A stretch of DNA of 64,000 nt from Candidatus Kapaibacterium sp. (GCA_026418625.1 JAOABA010000024.1:1-64000); one strand, 5' to 3'; positions 21,801 to 30,327 are shown, counted from the stretch's first letter. The notes: generated by a model from the letters alone, not told the origin. Numbers and translations are program-made.

Positions 21801-23984
21801 ATGACTCAAGATAATGAATTGAAAGCCAACTTGACAGATAAATTAAGATTCCAAGTTGACTTCAATACTGATGATGAAATGGAAGATGAATGGGCAAAGA
21901 ACTGGGACTTCAGATTTGGTAAGACAGCTTATGGATTTATGAACATAGCCATTAGAAATAATGATGGGTGGTCTGGCAGAGGATCAGATACTGTCGTTAT
22001 TGACACAACCACTTATGACGCTGATATGGATGGAAGAGAAAATGATATGGTTATCACTCAATCCAGACCGACTTGGATGTCTAACAAATATTTATTCCAA
22101 TACGGTGAAGAGGATACTACATATAAAGATCCATTCGGTATTCACGTCACAAGCTTTGGTCAAATCAACGTAAGAATTGACGCAAACGAAGCTTATCAGT
22201 TACTAAAACCAAGAGATCAATATAACGGTGCTTATAATACTGACACAGTATTTACCATTGTTGTTAATGATGGACACGGTGGATTGAACTTTATGCCAAT
22301 GAAAGTCTTCGTAAACATTAAGCCGACAATTATTACTGAGTCATTGCCTAATGCTAAAGAAGATATTGACTACAATCCACAGTTACTTGATTCGGCAAAG
22401 ATGATCAAGATTTATGATCCAAACTTCCATCAGAATCATAGATTTGAATTAATTTATGAAGATGATCCAAGAGATTTCATCGACAAAGATCCTTGCTTCC
22501 CCGAAGCAGGTCAATGGGATATTAGAAATCTTAAGACTACACCAAGATGGCTCAAGATTAATCCAGTAAGTGGTCTCCTTTATGGAACACCCGGAATTGA
22601 AGATGCTTTGAGAAATGAACAAGTTACAGTAGCTGTTTGGGACTTGGTTGATGGAGAAATTCAGCTATCAGATGTTAAGACATTAAGTCTATTTGTAGAT
22701 AGCACAAACCATAAACCAAGACTACTTGCAGCTCCACTCGTTAAATGCGTTGACAAAGGAAGACCTTACTCTGATACATTAATTGTAACAGATTATGATC
22801 TGAAGAGATTGGTCAAAAATCCTGGTGATATAATTGAAACATTGACTTTAAGAGTTATTAGACCAGCAAGTGGCTTTACAATTGAGCCAGCTACAATTAC
22901 TGGTAAAGGTGGCGGCAAAAATGATCCAGATTCAATCAAAGTTGTCATCAAGACAACTAGCTTTGATGCACCAATCGATCCAGACGGCAAAGTAACAATA
23001 GAAGTAGAAGTTCAAGATGCAGCTGGTGCTACACACAGATTAATTTACAGATTGAAAGTATCTGATCCTGTTGATTTCATCTGTCCGATTGTTATCGAGA
23101 ACACATATCCAATAGCTGGAAATGTTCCCGGTGATATGAAGAGTGCATATCAAATTCTTGAATTTGGTGTTGCCGAAGGTGCAACTACTGGTGATGGATT
23201 AGATGGAGAGGTTGTTGGTAAACTCGACAATCAATTCTGCGAATGGGAAATTCCACCGAGACCAACAAATGATATCTTTGACGCAAGATGGACAGTGCCA
23301 CAAACAAATGGAACACATAGAAATATATTCCCAAGAGCAAGAGTCAATGCAGGTGTTACAGTCGAAGACGTGAGAATATATAAAGGTATATTCCAAGCTG
23401 GAGCTGAAGCTGGTAATACATCAATTTACTATCCTGTTTCAATTAGCTGGAATAGAAATGATGTTCCTGCAAAAGATGACGCAGTAAGGAATCCAAGACG
23501 TTCACAATGGTTCATTAGAGATGCCTACTCCAATGGTAACATATTTAACTATAATATGAGAACTGGTGAAGGCTCTCCATTGACAGGTGAAATCTCCATA
23601 AAAACTGAAGGTGATAGGTTCAGAATTCAAATAAATCGTGATGTAGTTGACGCTTTCATTATATTACACGATTGGGCAAGTGATGCACCAATAAGTGGAT
23701 TACCAAATGAAACAGGTATAATATCTGTCAATCCAAATCCATTATCAAAATACACACAAGTCCAATTTGGTTTGATAAACAATGGCAGAGTGAAACTTGA
23801 TGTAATTGACGCTCTTGGTAATGTTGTTGCAGTGATTGCTGATGCAGACTATGAAGCCGGACAATACACTGTAAATTGGAATGCTGTTGATAGAAGTGGC
23901 AACGACTTACCCAATGGCGCATATACTTGCAGAATGACTGTTGGAACCACAACTTCAATTTACAAAATGGTTATTGTAAAATAA
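15846..23984 (+). CDS. Giant T9SS-exported protein: Pmp-like beta-helix interrupted by a Ycf48-like propeller
   Basis: A 2712-residue surface or secreted protein. A signal peptide (LFRLSLLMVILCLLSFAES) opens it. Residues of about 300-840 carry repeated GGAIY/GGAL motifs paired with F-x-x-N motifs (FENNTAGYAGGAI, FTGNKVYNGNGGAL), the pattern of chlamydial polymorphic outer-membrane proteins and other right-handed beta-helices. Residues of about 850-1130 hold seven Ycf48/BNR-like repeats, typified by GYAVGDRGAIL and KTTNSGGNW. GGAIY-type sequence then resumes (about 1155). The long remainder is beta-rich, with Ig- or cadherin-like stretches near 2150-2450. The last 85 residues are a T9SS type A sorting domain (VNPNPLSKYTQVQFG to the final KMVIVK). 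Start choice is fixed by GGAGG and the signal peptide. The ligand is unknown; adhesion or structural roles are inferences. Confidence 0.8.
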   Translation: MRRLFRLSLLMVILCLLSFAESFAQNQVYVSGRIAPGHVRVFLKDSIYIINRDLVIGGTLIIEPGTTVLFYPQGRIIDSVGGRIIADGLASATYTANPGGLDPIATPGSAQNPTGYSGYADLNYFFHAGVINRTTTNEPTVNTSKRDYIYNVVLNTATRRLENLRTEEIGLPLGANRVKITAEQAMMFIAARLEIDPMNDINLNIRPWRRVGDRAVNITTGRIRFIGQPDNNFSREWGHIVVLPGARAAFFRNVTFEGFRKDTTIDRYPYYAENQADADWAAINATMKKLTNGSGGVLTTFSSRTWLINCEFNNNMARNRGGALQFLQAPDGFPKNVNITQFYPVDKNPNLTERDGSISQIVQNHPIPMIDRIDEPGNVEPIGDYDRQAYDDGRLAVYLGRVRNLKLSGNKVLLTNFGERYIGTPPVRVVMDLTDEPANFPQVTGNFAYGGAIYIAGKDGQPGMDSQIEIGLGVNNSIRLQGGTEIVFPNEDTFEAVGNSANNYQNSGNTLGSRGGAIYLGRYTSLIVAGKFNANETYTKYLQDSLTGTNIGWYSRGGAIYTENTFGRLQVRGGPRRDAINNPTEFTRNKSGAGGAIFNDGNTDPQMSPIIGGSDVVVRTRDYGYNIKFAENQALTYGGAIYTLRNFTIYGSGGVEANAIIGYGGKYPVLFENNTAGYAGGAIDVRIPSSSTMPPINQRAVQIVRAEFRKNTVGQGIAEMNKQHIRGGGAIYSLNADINVVKGVEFTGNKVYNGNGGALAIINPWIATKRFYVSDLDKVDIQSNMLATGFTSVDEVMTYQSDAYPPDARMLTRFLDNEIEVDEDILTSQSGTGTTQIGHGLQGTSAKLLATSFIDQNNGFAVGMNGTIVRITQGGAKWEYKNYNIPYRFNDVTFIGGGVGFIVGDRGIILKTVNNGGDWRVVRDPLDNFSLNSVFFVGTDIGYAVGGRGKIFKTTDGGETWFDPVISTQSLNNLNAVYFTGVNTGYAVGDRGAILVTTNGGANWNIQNANTISDLKDVYFSDASTGYIVGNYGVIFKTTNSGGNWSRIYDDPAVNFNSVFFTTQTTGYATGDFGVLLKTTNAGTNWTALTPNTSYSLSDIFFASSAVGYAVGDYGLMIGTRDAGATWKDIIPADISIVDVKRWHPDAMLPENGVGLGGAIYILDSANYVNPGRQDSISFNRVRIQNNKAYTGSAIYSDNYDLKLIFSRSLITGNEAYSDIGYEQNVITGPAKSQNQQIIENKASSDLAGATLYGEIIGPLPSTNSSWAANSIYNNKARFLIRLPDGPNTKGVLAGKGVGLGGTDTLRGNYWGRTEANVTMQVQINKWNSNANTETFFVESHFNPMNETYIPFVFSTNPASLADPTHQGPFESPARFNYRPIPLKNGANENTVGDQTIPEKMLMSGLVYDLYDKGTDIKVADYSNRRMSPIEDFAVGIPPVIRRYTEQAYQDKPSFGKYVRRWLRDPFIAELRDNNGNLVYPEFAQLQDEFRPDKYGNYYHPIGYPLFLEARVNYDGLAERSNHDTRLLNESVFFVINENTGDFIRVNMRQVSENAPFREVFRARVELVPDSSNRNPNTTIRRTIEGLYNLGTGDYLLRNLIHQPYNEDRAALPGRKYHASTGSFGRVPNLFSNRHLNNPVPYMAPSNAGTATFFAGERYTALPVDTGDVVRIVSRTVLWKEGVIPAYDDGISFKIVSSTMPPVFTGNVVKLQSDTIVKIQPSEYPWKRSAGIMDTLKITEFLHRIFVTEDREYPVAPGTYSGLTVDEGQGRDSILTVTAIDTNKFFDPRSLYYPDDYARLTYSWYVYSESGLARWLMVDTIPAGDNSVQNPRDGALGYIMFRGRPINPYVVPGGEFVEVSAANYPPHMRTIDSLKSLPVSKRLPDDVIAKYIGLFRPYMSNAKYDLLEEQTRARYLQQDTINYGPNYKINYLFKIFVVDSQPRFLNWVATREESDNQADTLRRRINRNGDEEVYVVYKPSVYTCGMTQDNELKANLTDKLRFQVDFNTDDEMEDEWAKNWDFRFGKTAYGFMNIAIRNNDGWSGRGSDTVVIDTTTYDADMDGRENDMVITQSRPTWMSNKYLFQYGEEDTTYKDPFGIHVTSFGQINVRIDANEAYQLLKPRDQYNGAYNTDTVFTIVVNDGHGGLNFMPMKVFVNIKPTIITESLPNAKEDIDYNPQLLDSAKMIKIYDPNFHQNHRFELIYEDDPRDFIDKDPCFPEAGQWDIRNLKTTPRWLKINPVSGLLYGTPGIEDALRNEQVTVAVWDLVDGEIQLSDVKTLSLFVDSTNHKPRLLAAPLVKCVDKGRPYSDTLIVTDYDLKRLVKNPGDIIETLTLRVIRPASGFTIEPATITGKGGGKNDPDSIKVVIKTTSFDAPIDPDGKVTIEVEVQDAAGATHRLIYRLKVSDPVDFICPIVIENTYPIAGNVPGDMKSAYQILEFGVAEGATTGDGLDGEVVGKLDNQFCEWEIPPRPTNDIFDARWTVPQTNGTHRNIFPRARVNAGVTVEDVRIYKGIFQAGAEAGNTSIYYPVSISWNRNDVPAKDDAVRNPRRSQWFIRDAYSNGNIFNYNMRTGEGSPLTGEISIKTEGDRFRIQINRDVVDAFIILHDWASDAPISGLPNETGIISVNPNPLSKYTQVQFGLINNGRVKLDVIDALGNVVAVIADADYEAGQYTVNWNAVDRSGNDLPNGAYTCRMTVGTTTSIYKMVIVK

Positions 23985-23995
23985 ACTAAATTAAA

Positions 23996-24023
23996 CCTGT
24001 TCGCATCTACGGATGCGAACAGG
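23996..24023 (+). promoter_or_regulatory. Perfect 12-bp hairpin with TACG loop between two T9SS genes
   Basis: CCTGTTCGCATC and GATGCGAACAGG pair perfectly around TACG. As RNA this is a C(UACG)G loop of the unusually stable UNCG class. No U-tract follows, so it is probably not a classical terminator. It lies 12 bases after the giant gene's stop and 48 bases before the next start. It could protect the upstream mRNA 3' end, mark a processing site or partly attenuate transcription. Confidence 0.7.
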
Positions 24024-24071
24024 ATAATAATAGGTATGAAAAAAAATTCAATAATAAATATGGAGATAAAA

Positions 24072-25949
24072 ATGAAAAGATTTCTAAGAATTGCTGTGGG
24101 TTTGATGGTTATGCTGGGTATAACATTAAGCTTACAGCCATTGAAAGCACAAGTTTATGGTGAGTTCGACACCATCAGAATAAAAAGTGGTGTTCCTTAT
24201 CAGGAGCTTGGAGACGACAGAGTCGTCATTCCACCTGCTACATTTGGCTTACCACCAATGTGGAATCCTGATCTTGACGATGGTTATTCATCACCAACCG
24301 GTATTCCAATCGGTTTTCCATTTGAGTTTAATGGTGAGGTTTATACAAGATTATGGATCTGCGTTAATGGATTCGTAACATTTACACCTCCTCCATTCGT
24401 TCCCTCAAAGCAACCGAATGGATTGTTTATCGATGCTGTCTCATATCCAAAAAATGTTATCGCACCATTTTGGGGTGATCACGTATTTAGACAGCAAAGT
24501 GAAAGATTTAATGGATATATGCCATCTGAAATTTCCGTTTTAAGAACAGATAGTGTATTTGTCGTTCAATGGAAAAATTTAAATATTAACGACGGAACTG
24601 TAAAATCGAGTGTTGGCAACTTCCAATTAAGACTTTATAAATCAAAAGATCCACTGTCGTTCCAAGGTGACATAGAATTTTGCTATGGACCTGTAGCTGG
24701 AAATATTTACGATCCCGGAACTATTGTTGTAACAAAGGGTGCCTCAGTTGGTTTAAAGGGTGAATTCAATGTTCAAGGCGGGTTCAGTGATTTCTTAAAT
24801 GGATTATATTACAACAAATCACCAGAAGAAGCAAGAACAAAAACAGATCTAACAAATCTTTGGCCCCCCTCAGAAGGTGCAACTGATAAGAGAATTTGGT
24901 TTAAAGCATTGTCGAGATTTAATGTTGATGAATGGTGGGGTGATGGTGATGTTGATTTTTCAAAAGCTAATCCAAATAGACATTTAGGAATGGATCAAAG
25001 CAGATGGGTTACAGTTAATGATGCAAGAATCATTATGAGATCAATAGCAACAAATATTCCACTTGATAGTGTTAGAAGAAGGCAAGCATATCACGGAGAC
25101 GTAAACCATAATGGTCGTTACTACTATGACAATAATAATGTGAGAACTGATATTCCTTGGAGAGATAAATATTATGGAGATAATTTACCAGCAGAAGTCA
25201 GTTCTATTAAGAGAATTTTCTTCCAATGCAATGAATATGATGCTGCCTTGATTTTACACTATATTAGTGCAAGATTACCCGAATTACCTTGGCTTCTCGA
25301 CACTGTTCCACAATATGGAAAAATTGGAGCAGATGAAATAGCAAATGGATTCAAATTTGGAAATGCAAATGTCATATCAGAGAATACTTATAGAATTCCA
25401 GTCTATCTAAATGGCTATATGAAAGGTGCTATCGGTGGTAAATTTAAAGTAAATGGCGAATTGTTAGATGCAGCAAGCTCAGGCAACTTATTAGTTGATT
25501 ATTTCGGTAACAATGTAGTTATCGCAGGATCTGACGAATTTGATGCTCAAACACCTGTTTGCTATCTGACAGTTAAGAGTGAAAAACCTGAAATTTCAAT
25601 CACCGATATACGATTTAATGATGTTAAAGTTGATGACTATAAAGCCACTTTATTAACTGTTGAAGATGCAAATAACTCAGTATTAGTGAGTAATTATCCA
25701 AATCCATTTAGTCATAAAACATCATTCAATTTGAATTTACCAAAATCTGGTAATTACAAGTTGGTTATTGTTGATGCTTTAGGAAATACTGTTAAAACAT
25801 TGTTAGACGGTTATGCTGATTCAGGAAATTCCGTAGTTGATTGGGACGGAACAAACCAAATTGGTAATAAAGTTGAATCAGGTATGTATTTATTCAAATT
25901 AACCGGCGATAATGTTTCGGTTTCTGGCAAATTGGTTATTACAAGGTAA
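24072..25949 (+). CDS. T9SS-exported protein with dockerin-like and cohesin-like segments
   Basis: A 625-residue exported protein. I place the start at the ATG at 24072 (MKRFLRIAVGLMVML) rather than 24036, because GGAGA lies six bases upstream and the signal peptide then begins normally. A beta-sandwich of about 30-260 is unassigned (IGFPFEFNGEVYTRLWICVN). Residues of about 285-365 contain two aspartate-rich repeats resembling a dockerin: GDGDVDFSKAN with VNDARIIMRSI, and HGDVNHNGRYYYD. A cohesin-like beta-domain follows (YRIPVYLNGYMKGAIGGKF to DIRFNDVKV). A T9SS sorting domain ends the protein (NYPNPFSHKTSFNLN to KLVITR). It is second of four cargo genes in the operon. The dockerin and cohesin readings are by eye and moderately sure. 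Confidence 0.7.
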   Translation: MKRFLRIAVGLMVMLGITLSLQPLKAQVYGEFDTIRIKSGVPYQELGDDRVVIPPATFGLPPMWNPDLDDGYSSPTGIPIGFPFEFNGEVYTRLWICVNGFVTFTPPPFVPSKQPNGLFIDAVSYPKNVIAPFWGDHVFRQQSERFNGYMPSEISVLRTDSVFVVQWKNLNINDGTVKSSVGNFQLRLYKSKDPLSFQGDIEFCYGPVAGNIYDPGTIVVTKGASVGLKGEFNVQGGFSDFLNGLYYNKSPEEARTKTDLTNLWPPSEGATDKRIWFKALSRFNVDEWWGDGDVDFSKANPNRHLGMDQSRWVTVNDARIIMRSIATNIPLDSVRRRQAYHGDVNHNGRYYYDNNNVRTDIPWRDKYYGDNLPAEVSSIKRIFFQCNEYDAALILHYISARLPELPWLLDTVPQYGKIGADEIANGFKFGNANVISENTYRIPVYLNGYMKGAIGGKFKVNGELLDAASSGNLLVDYFGNNVVIAGSDEFDAQTPVCYLTVKSEKPEISITDIRFNDVKVDDYKATLLTVEDANNSVLVSNYPNPFSHKTSFNLNLPKSGNYKLVIVDALGNTVKTLLDGYADSGNSVVDWDGTNQIGNKVESGMYLFKLTGDNVSVSGKLVITR

Positions 25950-27132
25950 GATATTTCTGCTAATAACTGTCTGGCTGCTTATTTTAAGCAACCAGACAGC
26001 CAAAGCAGACACAGTTGATGTAGTTCTTTCTCAAGTTGGATCAATTGATGTTTGTGGAGATAAATCCGATAAAGATATAATAATATTAATATCAATCGGA
26101 AGAGTGCTTCAAAGCGATTCGTTATTTGGATTTAATTTTGAAATAAGTTATGACTCGGTGAAGTTTAAATTTCATTCACCAGTATATTTGAATACATTAG
26201 CAGAGTTCTTTGACATTAAAGATGTAAACTTTGGAAAAAAAGGTTTAGTAAGAGGTTATGCTTCAGTTGGTCTCTTAGGGAGTCAGATTTCAGGAAATAG
26301 GCCACTCATAGGAATTTACGGTGACTATCTTGGCAGCTGTGCTGACTCATCAGAGATTAAATTAAATTATATTGAATTTACTGATGAATTCAAAAAAGTG
26401 ATAAGATCGTATAAACCAACTATGGTTCAAGCTGTTGAGGTAGATAAACCTAACAGATATCTAAAAACTGATTTTGAATTAAATTCAATATCTGATTTAA
26501 GAAAAGATACGATCATTGATATTAAAATAAATCTTGAAATGGGAACGCAAATTAAACTCGACACAGCAACTATAGTGATAAAGGCTGATAATAAGAAATT
26601 AATTGCATTTGAAGATTTCGAATTAAGTAAAGATTTGGAATTTATATCAAACGAATATATTGATAGTAGTTTTTTAAACATAAAATTTAAATTCAATAAT
26701 AATATTAATCAGTTTATTAATTTAAAAGCAAGGGTTAATGAAAATAAAACAGATAGCTCAGTTATAAAAGTAAACCCGATTTACACAAATTACTGTTCGT
26801 GTGTTAAAAGATTTTTTGGAGACTCAATAATAGTAAGAAGTAAAGAAAAAATTGACACACCAACAGTGGTTTCTGAAGAAAATAATCGGATTGAAAATAA
26901 AGCTATAATTAGTTATTATGATAATAATACAGATTCATTCATTTTAAATTTTAAGGAAAATATTTCAGGAGTTCTAAAATTATATAATTTATGTGGATTA
27001 TTAATAAATGAACAAAAAATTGACTGGAGCAACAAAATCTATTTAGAAGGAAACTATTTAAATAATGGAATATATTTAGGAATCATAAACACAAATTTGA
27101 AAAATTATAAAATAATATTGATAAAAAATTAA
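25912..27132 (+). CDS. T9SS-exported protein, cohesin-like N-terminal domain
   Basis: A 406-residue exported protein. The only ATG lies inside the preceding gene (38-base overlap), giving MFRFLANWLLQGKIFLLITV and a signal peptide ending near SNQTAKA. No in-frame ATG, GTG or TTG gives a better start. Residues of about 35-145 look cohesin-like (LFGFNFEISYDSVKFKF; hydrophobic strands then SSEIKLNYIEFTD). The middle resembles a second beta-domain. The C terminus (GVLKLYNLCGLLINEQ, GIYLGIINTN, final IILIKN) is a divergent T9SS sorting domain. A strong hairpin lies within its signal-peptide codons. Composition is more Lys/Asn/Ile-rich than its two neighbours. Confidence 0.65.
   Translation: MFRFLANWLLQGKIFLLITVWLLILSNQTAKADTVDVVLSQVGSIDVCGDKSDKDIIILISIGRVLQSDSLFGFNFEISYDSVKFKFHSPVYLNTLAEFFDIKDVNFGKKGLVRGYASVGLLGSQISGNRPLIGIYGDYLGSCADSSEIKLNYIEFTDEFKKVIRSYKPTMVQAVEVDKPNRYLKTDFELNSISDLRKDTIIDIKINLEMGTQIKLDTATIVIKADNKKLIAFEDFELSKDLEFISNEYIDSSFLNIKFKFNNNINQFINLKARVNENKTDSSVIKVNPIYTNYCSCVKRFFGDSIIVRSKEKIDTPTVVSEENNRIENKAIISYYDNNTDSFILNFKENISGVLKLYNLCGLLINEQKIDWSNKIYLEGNYLNNGIYLGIINTNLKNYKIILIKN
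25967..25999 (+). promoter_or_regulatory. Hairpin at the junction of two overlapping T9SS genes
   Basis: CTGTCTGG-c-TGCTTA, loop TTT, TAAGCA-a-CCAGACAG: a 14-bp stem with one internal mismatch. It starts 17 bases after the upstream stop codon and lies within the signal-peptide codons of the downstream gene. No T-run follows. It may be an intra-operon 3' stabiliser or may limit translation of the downstream gene. Confidence 0.6.
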
Positions 27133-27165
27133 ATTAATCGTTTACCAAAATATTAGGGGGTATTC

Positions 27166-30100
27166 ATGAAAATTAAATTATTACAACGCAAGGATTTCAG
27201 GATTCTGCTCGGTTTGTTTATCGTGGTTTTGGCTACAACATTTACAAACGTAAATCTTTTTAGCCAAATCCGACCGAACATTCCTGTATTATCCTTAACA
27301 GGCGCCAATAATAACTGGGACGAATCCTGGTATCCTGATGGCAGAATCTGGATGCCAGCATCCTTGAATGAGCCAAGAGAATTTCTTATGCCGGTCTTTA
27401 TTGATAATAGATGGCACATCTATGAAGAAACTGCCAATATTTATCAACCAGACCCAATTAAGAGCTTTCAATTTACAATTATGTATGACTCATCAGCTTT
27501 GAGAGTAGTTGGCGTCCAAAAATTTGGTCCTCGAGATGAGCAGCTTGGCTATGAGCCATTAGCAAAAACCTTTAACATTTCTTGGATGGATGTAAAAGAT
27601 TTTTCATACAGAAAATATTTGAACCCATTTACACCTGAACAGGATGCTAAAAAAGGTCGAGCAATAAGAATTGTCGGAACTTCTACACAACCACTACCTG
27701 TTACAAATTTAGGCGGTGAAGAATTTAAGGTATTGCTTTATATAAGATTTAAGATTATACCAAAGGATGGAGAACCATTTGGAACATCCGGAAATACACC
27801 GATTTATATAAAGAACGATACAATTAAATATAATGATCTCAATGTTTGCAAACAGGCACCATTTGAAAAATTAAGACCATACTATCCTTGGGTCATAAGC
27901 GACTACCCCGATCCGAACCCATATACCGGTTTGGCAGGTGTTAAAAACGGAGATCCATATGATGCTTCTCAAAACACTGCAAAATGGCCTGTTGAACCAA
28001 TGCTACCCGGAACAATCTATCTAAGATTAAGTGATAGGATTCCAGTTATTGCTTATACTCTTGACAGAGCTATTGGAACTCAGCCACCAATATCTGAATT
28101 AGGTCCAGATCTTTGGAACTTATCGGATCCAATAACAATAGACTCAGGTTCATTTACACCCATTTATGGTAGAAGAGTATTTCAACTCAGAAACGGTATT
28201 ACAACCTCGAGGCTTTTGGATGTAACATTAGAATCAGACAAACCTTGGTTAAAATTCAGAGCTTTAAACTTAGGTCCAACATCAAAAGTTCCGCCGGGCT
28301 TTGGTGGTCCAATTGATAAAGGAACTATTAATTGGTTAGATAATGGTATTTTAGGAAATGATCAAATTGGAACTCCGATCGCTGGTAGATTAACGAGACC
28401 TGATGGAGATGTTTGGATTGAAATACGGTGCGATCCACAAGGCTTACAACCTCAAGAAGGTGAAATGGCTGGTATTTATGTTGGTTATATTACAATTAAA
28501 TCTCATACAGCTTATATTTCTCCAGTTAAGTTGAGAGTAACATTTATCTATTTCAGAGTTCCATACGAACCAGAATTATATAACCCGACAGGTAATCATA
28601 GTGGTATTAGATTGACAGTTAGAAACTCATCAGGTGCTACTGGCTTCGAGTCACATTTGATTTTTGGAACTGGTCACAGAGCAACAATTGGAATTGATTC
28701 ATTATTTGGTGAATATGCTTATGAGTTTGGTTTCACGCCGGGTAAATTCGAAGCAAGATTCTTCCCACCAGATGAAGCACCAGATGAAATTAAATTACAA
28801 ATATCAAATGGTTATGGTGATTTTGCACCAGACGATGATAATAATGATGGTTCACCAAAACGTTCTAATTCAAGAGATATCAGAAACATCTATGATACTT
28901 TAACATCGCTTGTTTATAAAGTAAGAATTAATGAAGATACTGCTGCTAACTATCCAATTATTATTGAATGGGATCTTAATGACTTTCCAGAGGGTGCCCA
29001 ATTATTCTTAAGAGACACTCTTAATGGTGCGCTATTCCCAAGCATTGATATGAGAAAGGCAACAGTCATAGGAACGACAAAGAGAGCTTATGCTATTCAA
29101 GACCCACGAGTTAAATCCTTCTTAATTGAATATACATTACCTAAAGTTATCAACTATGTTGATGAATATGGTAACCCAATTATTAAGAAAGGATGGAACT
29201 TGTTATCATTACCAGTTAGACCTATTAACTCAAAATGGGATGTATTTTATCCAAATGCTATTAACATTCCATACTTCTTCTCGCAAAATCAATATCAGCA
29301 ACCTGATGCAGGTATTCTAAAAGTTGGTATTGGATACTATATTAAATATGATGCACAGGTTGATAGACAGTTTGCAGGAACATTTATCAGTGAAATTTCA
29401 AATCCGAGAGATCCAGTTCGTGTTTATCCCGGATGGAATACAATTGGAGCTGGCTCTGCAGCTGTTAATGTTCGTGAAATTTCATTCACAAACTTTAATC
29501 TTGAGCTACCAACTGTAAACTATACAAGAACCTTCGGTATTTGGGGTTACAGAACTGATAGAGGATTTTATGAAGCCTCTGAATTAAAACCGGGTCTCGG
29601 ATATTGGATTAAAGTTAATGCAAACGGATACTATAGGCTTCTAATTCCGAGAGCAAAAGCTCTTGACATAGAAGCTGATGTTAATCCGAAACAAGATATA
29701 CTGAAAACATCAGATATGCTTGTCATTAGAGATAATGAGCAAAGCCAAAGCCAAGTTTACTTCACAAGTAATGCTGATGTTGATGTTAATGTTTTTGAAT
29801 TACCACCAGCACCACCATCAAATCTATTCGATTTAAGGTTTGCCGATGGTAAATATCTTAGCAATCAAAACGAGTCTGTTGTTCAATTGCAAGGTGTTAC
29901 TTATCCATTAACACTTTCAATTAACAATCCTTCAGCCAGATATACATTCTACGATGCAGCAACCGGAGAATATCTCGGAACAATATATGAAGGTTCCAAT
30001 GGTAGCATCGAAATTAAGAGTGAAAGATCTAATGCTATTAAGGTTTTGAGATCAGTTGTTGCAACTGAAGGTTTCTCAGCATTGGCTTATCCTAATCCAA

Positions 30101-30327
30101 TCGCTGACAAAGGCACTGTTGCATATAACTTACCAGAAAATGGAAATGTTCAAATTAGCTTATTTGATGTTCTTGGCAATGAAATTATGAATCTATTCAA
30201 TGGATTTGCTACAGCTGGATATCATACTGTTGACATTAATGCAGCTAATTTAGCATCAGGTAGATACATACTCAAAGTAACAGCTGGTGGACAAACCTTA
30301 ATCCAAACAGTTACAATTGTTAAATAA
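27166..30327 (+). CDS. T9SS-exported protein, cohesin-like, with GWN modules
   Basis: A 1053-residue exported protein with signal peptide (FRILLGLFIVVLATTFT) and a GGGGG ribosome-binding site six bases before the ATG. Residues of about 55-235 look like a cohesin domain (IKSFQFTIMYDSSALRVVGV, ending in FKVLLYIRFKIIPKDGEPFG). The region of about 660-850 has paired modules (GWNLLSLPV with GYYIKYDA, then GWNTIGAGS with GYWIKVNANGYYRL), which recur in T9SS proteins of this lineage. The C-terminal sorting domain runs from AYPNPIADKGTVAYNLP to TVTIVK. It is the last gene of the operon and is followed by a clear terminator. Confidence 0.75.
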   Translation: MKIKLLQRKDFRILLGLFIVVLATTFTNVNLFSQIRPNIPVLSLTGANNNWDESWYPDGRIWMPASLNEPREFLMPVFIDNRWHIYEETANIYQPDPIKSFQFTIMYDSSALRVVGVQKFGPRDEQLGYEPLAKTFNISWMDVKDFSYRKYLNPFTPEQDAKKGRAIRIVGTSTQPLPVTNLGGEEFKVLLYIRFKIIPKDGEPFGTSGNTPIYIKNDTIKYNDLNVCKQAPFEKLRPYYPWVISDYPDPNPYTGLAGVKNGDPYDASQNTAKWPVEPMLPGTIYLRLSDRIPVIAYTLDRAIGTQPPISELGPDLWNLSDPITIDSGSFTPIYGRRVFQLRNGITTSRLLDVTLESDKPWLKFRALNLGPTSKVPPGFGGPIDKGTINWLDNGILGNDQIGTPIAGRLTRPDGDVWIEIRCDPQGLQPQEGEMAGIYVGYITIKSHTAYISPVKLRVTFIYFRVPYEPELYNPTGNHSGIRLTVRNSSGATGFESHLIFGTGHRATIGIDSLFGEYAYEFGFTPGKFEARFFPPDEAPDEIKLQISNGYGDFAPDDDNNDGSPKRSNSRDIRNIYDTLTSLVYKVRINEDTAANYPIIIEWDLNDFPEGAQLFLRDTLNGALFPSIDMRKATVIGTTKRAYAIQDPRVKSFLIEYTLPKVINYVDEYGNPIIKKGWNLLSLPVRPINSKWDVFYPNAINIPYFFSQNQYQQPDAGILKVGIGYYIKYDAQVDRQFAGTFISEISNPRDPVRVYPGWNTIGAGSAAVNVREISFTNFNLELPTVNYTRTFGIWGYRTDRGFYEASELKPGLGYWIKVNANGYYRLLIPRAKALDIEADVNPKQDILKTSDMLVIRDNEQSQSQVYFTSNADVDVNVFELPPAPPSNLFDLRFADGKYLSNQNESVVQLQGVTYPLTLSINNPSARYTFYDAATGEYLGTIYEGSNGSIEIKSERSNAIKVLRSVVATEGFSALAYPNPIADKGTVAYNLPENGNVQISLFDVLGNEIMNLFNGFATAGYHTVDINAANLASGRYILKVTAGGQTLIQTVTIVK

